NCBI GenBank assembly: GCA_030636125.1
Contig: DAOVXM010000199.1
Span: forward strand, 1 to 5,729
Origin: Chloroflexota bacterium
GTDB taxonomy: Bacteria > Chloroflexota > Anaerolineae > Anaerolineales > UBA4823
Direction of reading: 5' to 3'
Length of the DNA: 5,729 nucleotides
The notes below the pieces were generated by a model, which saw only the letters and a list, made by a program, of their open reading frames with translations, had not been told where the DNA came from and did not search any database. A program made the translations under genes and the position numbers. Below, piece after piece: positions 5,298 to 5,729 of this stretch. Numbering within the stretch: the stretch's first letter is position 1; each line of letters begins with the position of its first letter.

Positions 5298-5729
5298 ATG
5301 ATGACAATCGAAAAAAATGCGGAAAACTTCGTCACGGTCAAAAAATTGGACCTCGAGAATAAGGAAACCTGGCGCTATAAAGGACGTGTTCTGGCTCGCG
5401 ATGACGGAAGCATCACGCTGGAGGCGTTTTTCGACCGTGAAGATATACATTTTCACGGGATTTTTCTAGGCAAGGGTGACCGCTTTGTTGAAACTTATTA
5501 CACAGATCGCTGGTACAACATCTTCGAGATACACGCCAGAGATAATGACCGGCTGCGGGGTTGGTACTGCAACATCAGCCTACCCGCTATTATCCACGAG
5601 GATGTTATTTCTTATATTGATCTGGCTCTCGATTTACTGGTGTTCCCGGACGGCCAACAGATAACACTGGACGAAGAAGAATTTCACAATTTAGACCTGA
5701 CACCTGAGATGCGAGAAAGTGCCCTCTCA
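5298..5729 (+). CDS. DUF402-family protein (possible nucleotide phosphatase), cut by the right edge
   Basis: An uninterrupted frame of 144 codons runs from ATG 5298 off the right edge. Family signs cluster in residues 58-131: GDRFVETYY (60-68), DRWYNIFEI (70-78), GWYCNISLP (88-96), YIDLALDLLVFPDG (106-119) and the acidic LDEEEF (124-129). This is the DUF402 core, shared with the nucleoside di/triphosphatase Ntdp of Gram-positive bacteria and FomD. Members with known activity hydrolyse nucleotide phosphates using a metal held by acidic residues; D108, D112, D125 and E126 are candidates here. The activity of this one is unknown. The start could be the ATG at 5298 or the next one at 5301. No Shine-Dalgarno sequence is visible, only eight A's directly upstream. 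It lies 87 bases after thiQ with no terminator between, so it may share the operon transcript. Confidence 0.85.
   Translation, partial: MMTIEKNAENFVTVKKLDLENKETWRYKGRVLARDDGSITLEAFFDREDIHFHGIFLGKGDRFVETYYTDRWYNIFEIHARDNDRLRGWYCNISLPAIIHEDVISYIDLALDLLVFPDGQQITLDEEEFHNLDLTPEMRESALS

Noticed and set aside
5190..5456. An 88-codon open frame on the minus strand at the thiQ-DUF402 junction
   Set aside because: The plus-strand DUF402 frame covers most of it with clear family motifs. The minus frame has no recognisable content.
5476..5664. A 62-codon plus-strand frame inside the last gene
   Set aside because: It is a shifted frame of the DUF402 coding region, which has the conserved residues.
1..5729. 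CRISPR arrays, insertion sequences, attachment sites, toxin-antitoxin or phage genes
   Set aside because: No regularly spaced repeats, terminal inverted repeats, transposase or integrase motifs were seen. The tRNA gene has no second copy of its 3' end in the window that would mark an integration.

Overview
The window carries a compact thiamine salvage operon read left to right, preceded by a tRNA gene read the other way. The organism is bacterial. The roughly balanced base composition, the lipoprotein-type (not free periplasmic) ThiB and the thiN-thiBPQ plus DUF402 arrangement remind me of Chloroflexota (Anaerolineae-like), but that placement is an inference from style, not from a marker gene.

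Region by region: 1-184 is an open frame entering from the left edge, probably the C-terminal end of an unrecognised protein. A bidirectional intrinsic terminator (207-237) separates it from a convergent tRNA-Asn(GTT) gene (245-316, minus strand). The tRNA has its own near-perfect sigma70-type promoter (333-360, minus). Back to back with it lies a second near-perfect promoter (403-431, plus) that drives the operon. Its roughly 215-nt leader holds a TPP riboswitch aptamer (460-556), a stable stem-loop (557-589), and a hairpin (608-652) that looks like a terminator and also buries the ribosome binding site of the first gene.

The operon is thiN (thiamine pyrophosphokinase, 653-1276), thiB (thiamine-binding lipoprotein, 1303-2400), thiP (fused two-domain permease, about 2397-4124, GTGA overlap with thiB) and thiQ (ATPase with a C-terminal TOBE-type extension, 4164-5210). 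A DUF402-family gene starts at 5298 and runs off the right edge. It may be the fifth gene of the same transcript, because I see no terminator in the 87-base gap.

Working together: ThiB captures thiamine outside the membrane, ThiP carries it across using ATP hydrolysis by ThiQ, and ThiN converts it to thiamine pyrophosphate (TPP). TPP then binds the leader and shuts the operon down. It is a closed feedback loop with uptake and activation in one transcript and no biosynthetic gene in view. I found no CRISPR array, insertion sequence or phage gene. The least described parts are the leader's expression platform, with its overlapping terminator, Shine-Dalgarno sequence and competing pairing to the aptamer, and the link to the DUF402 gene.
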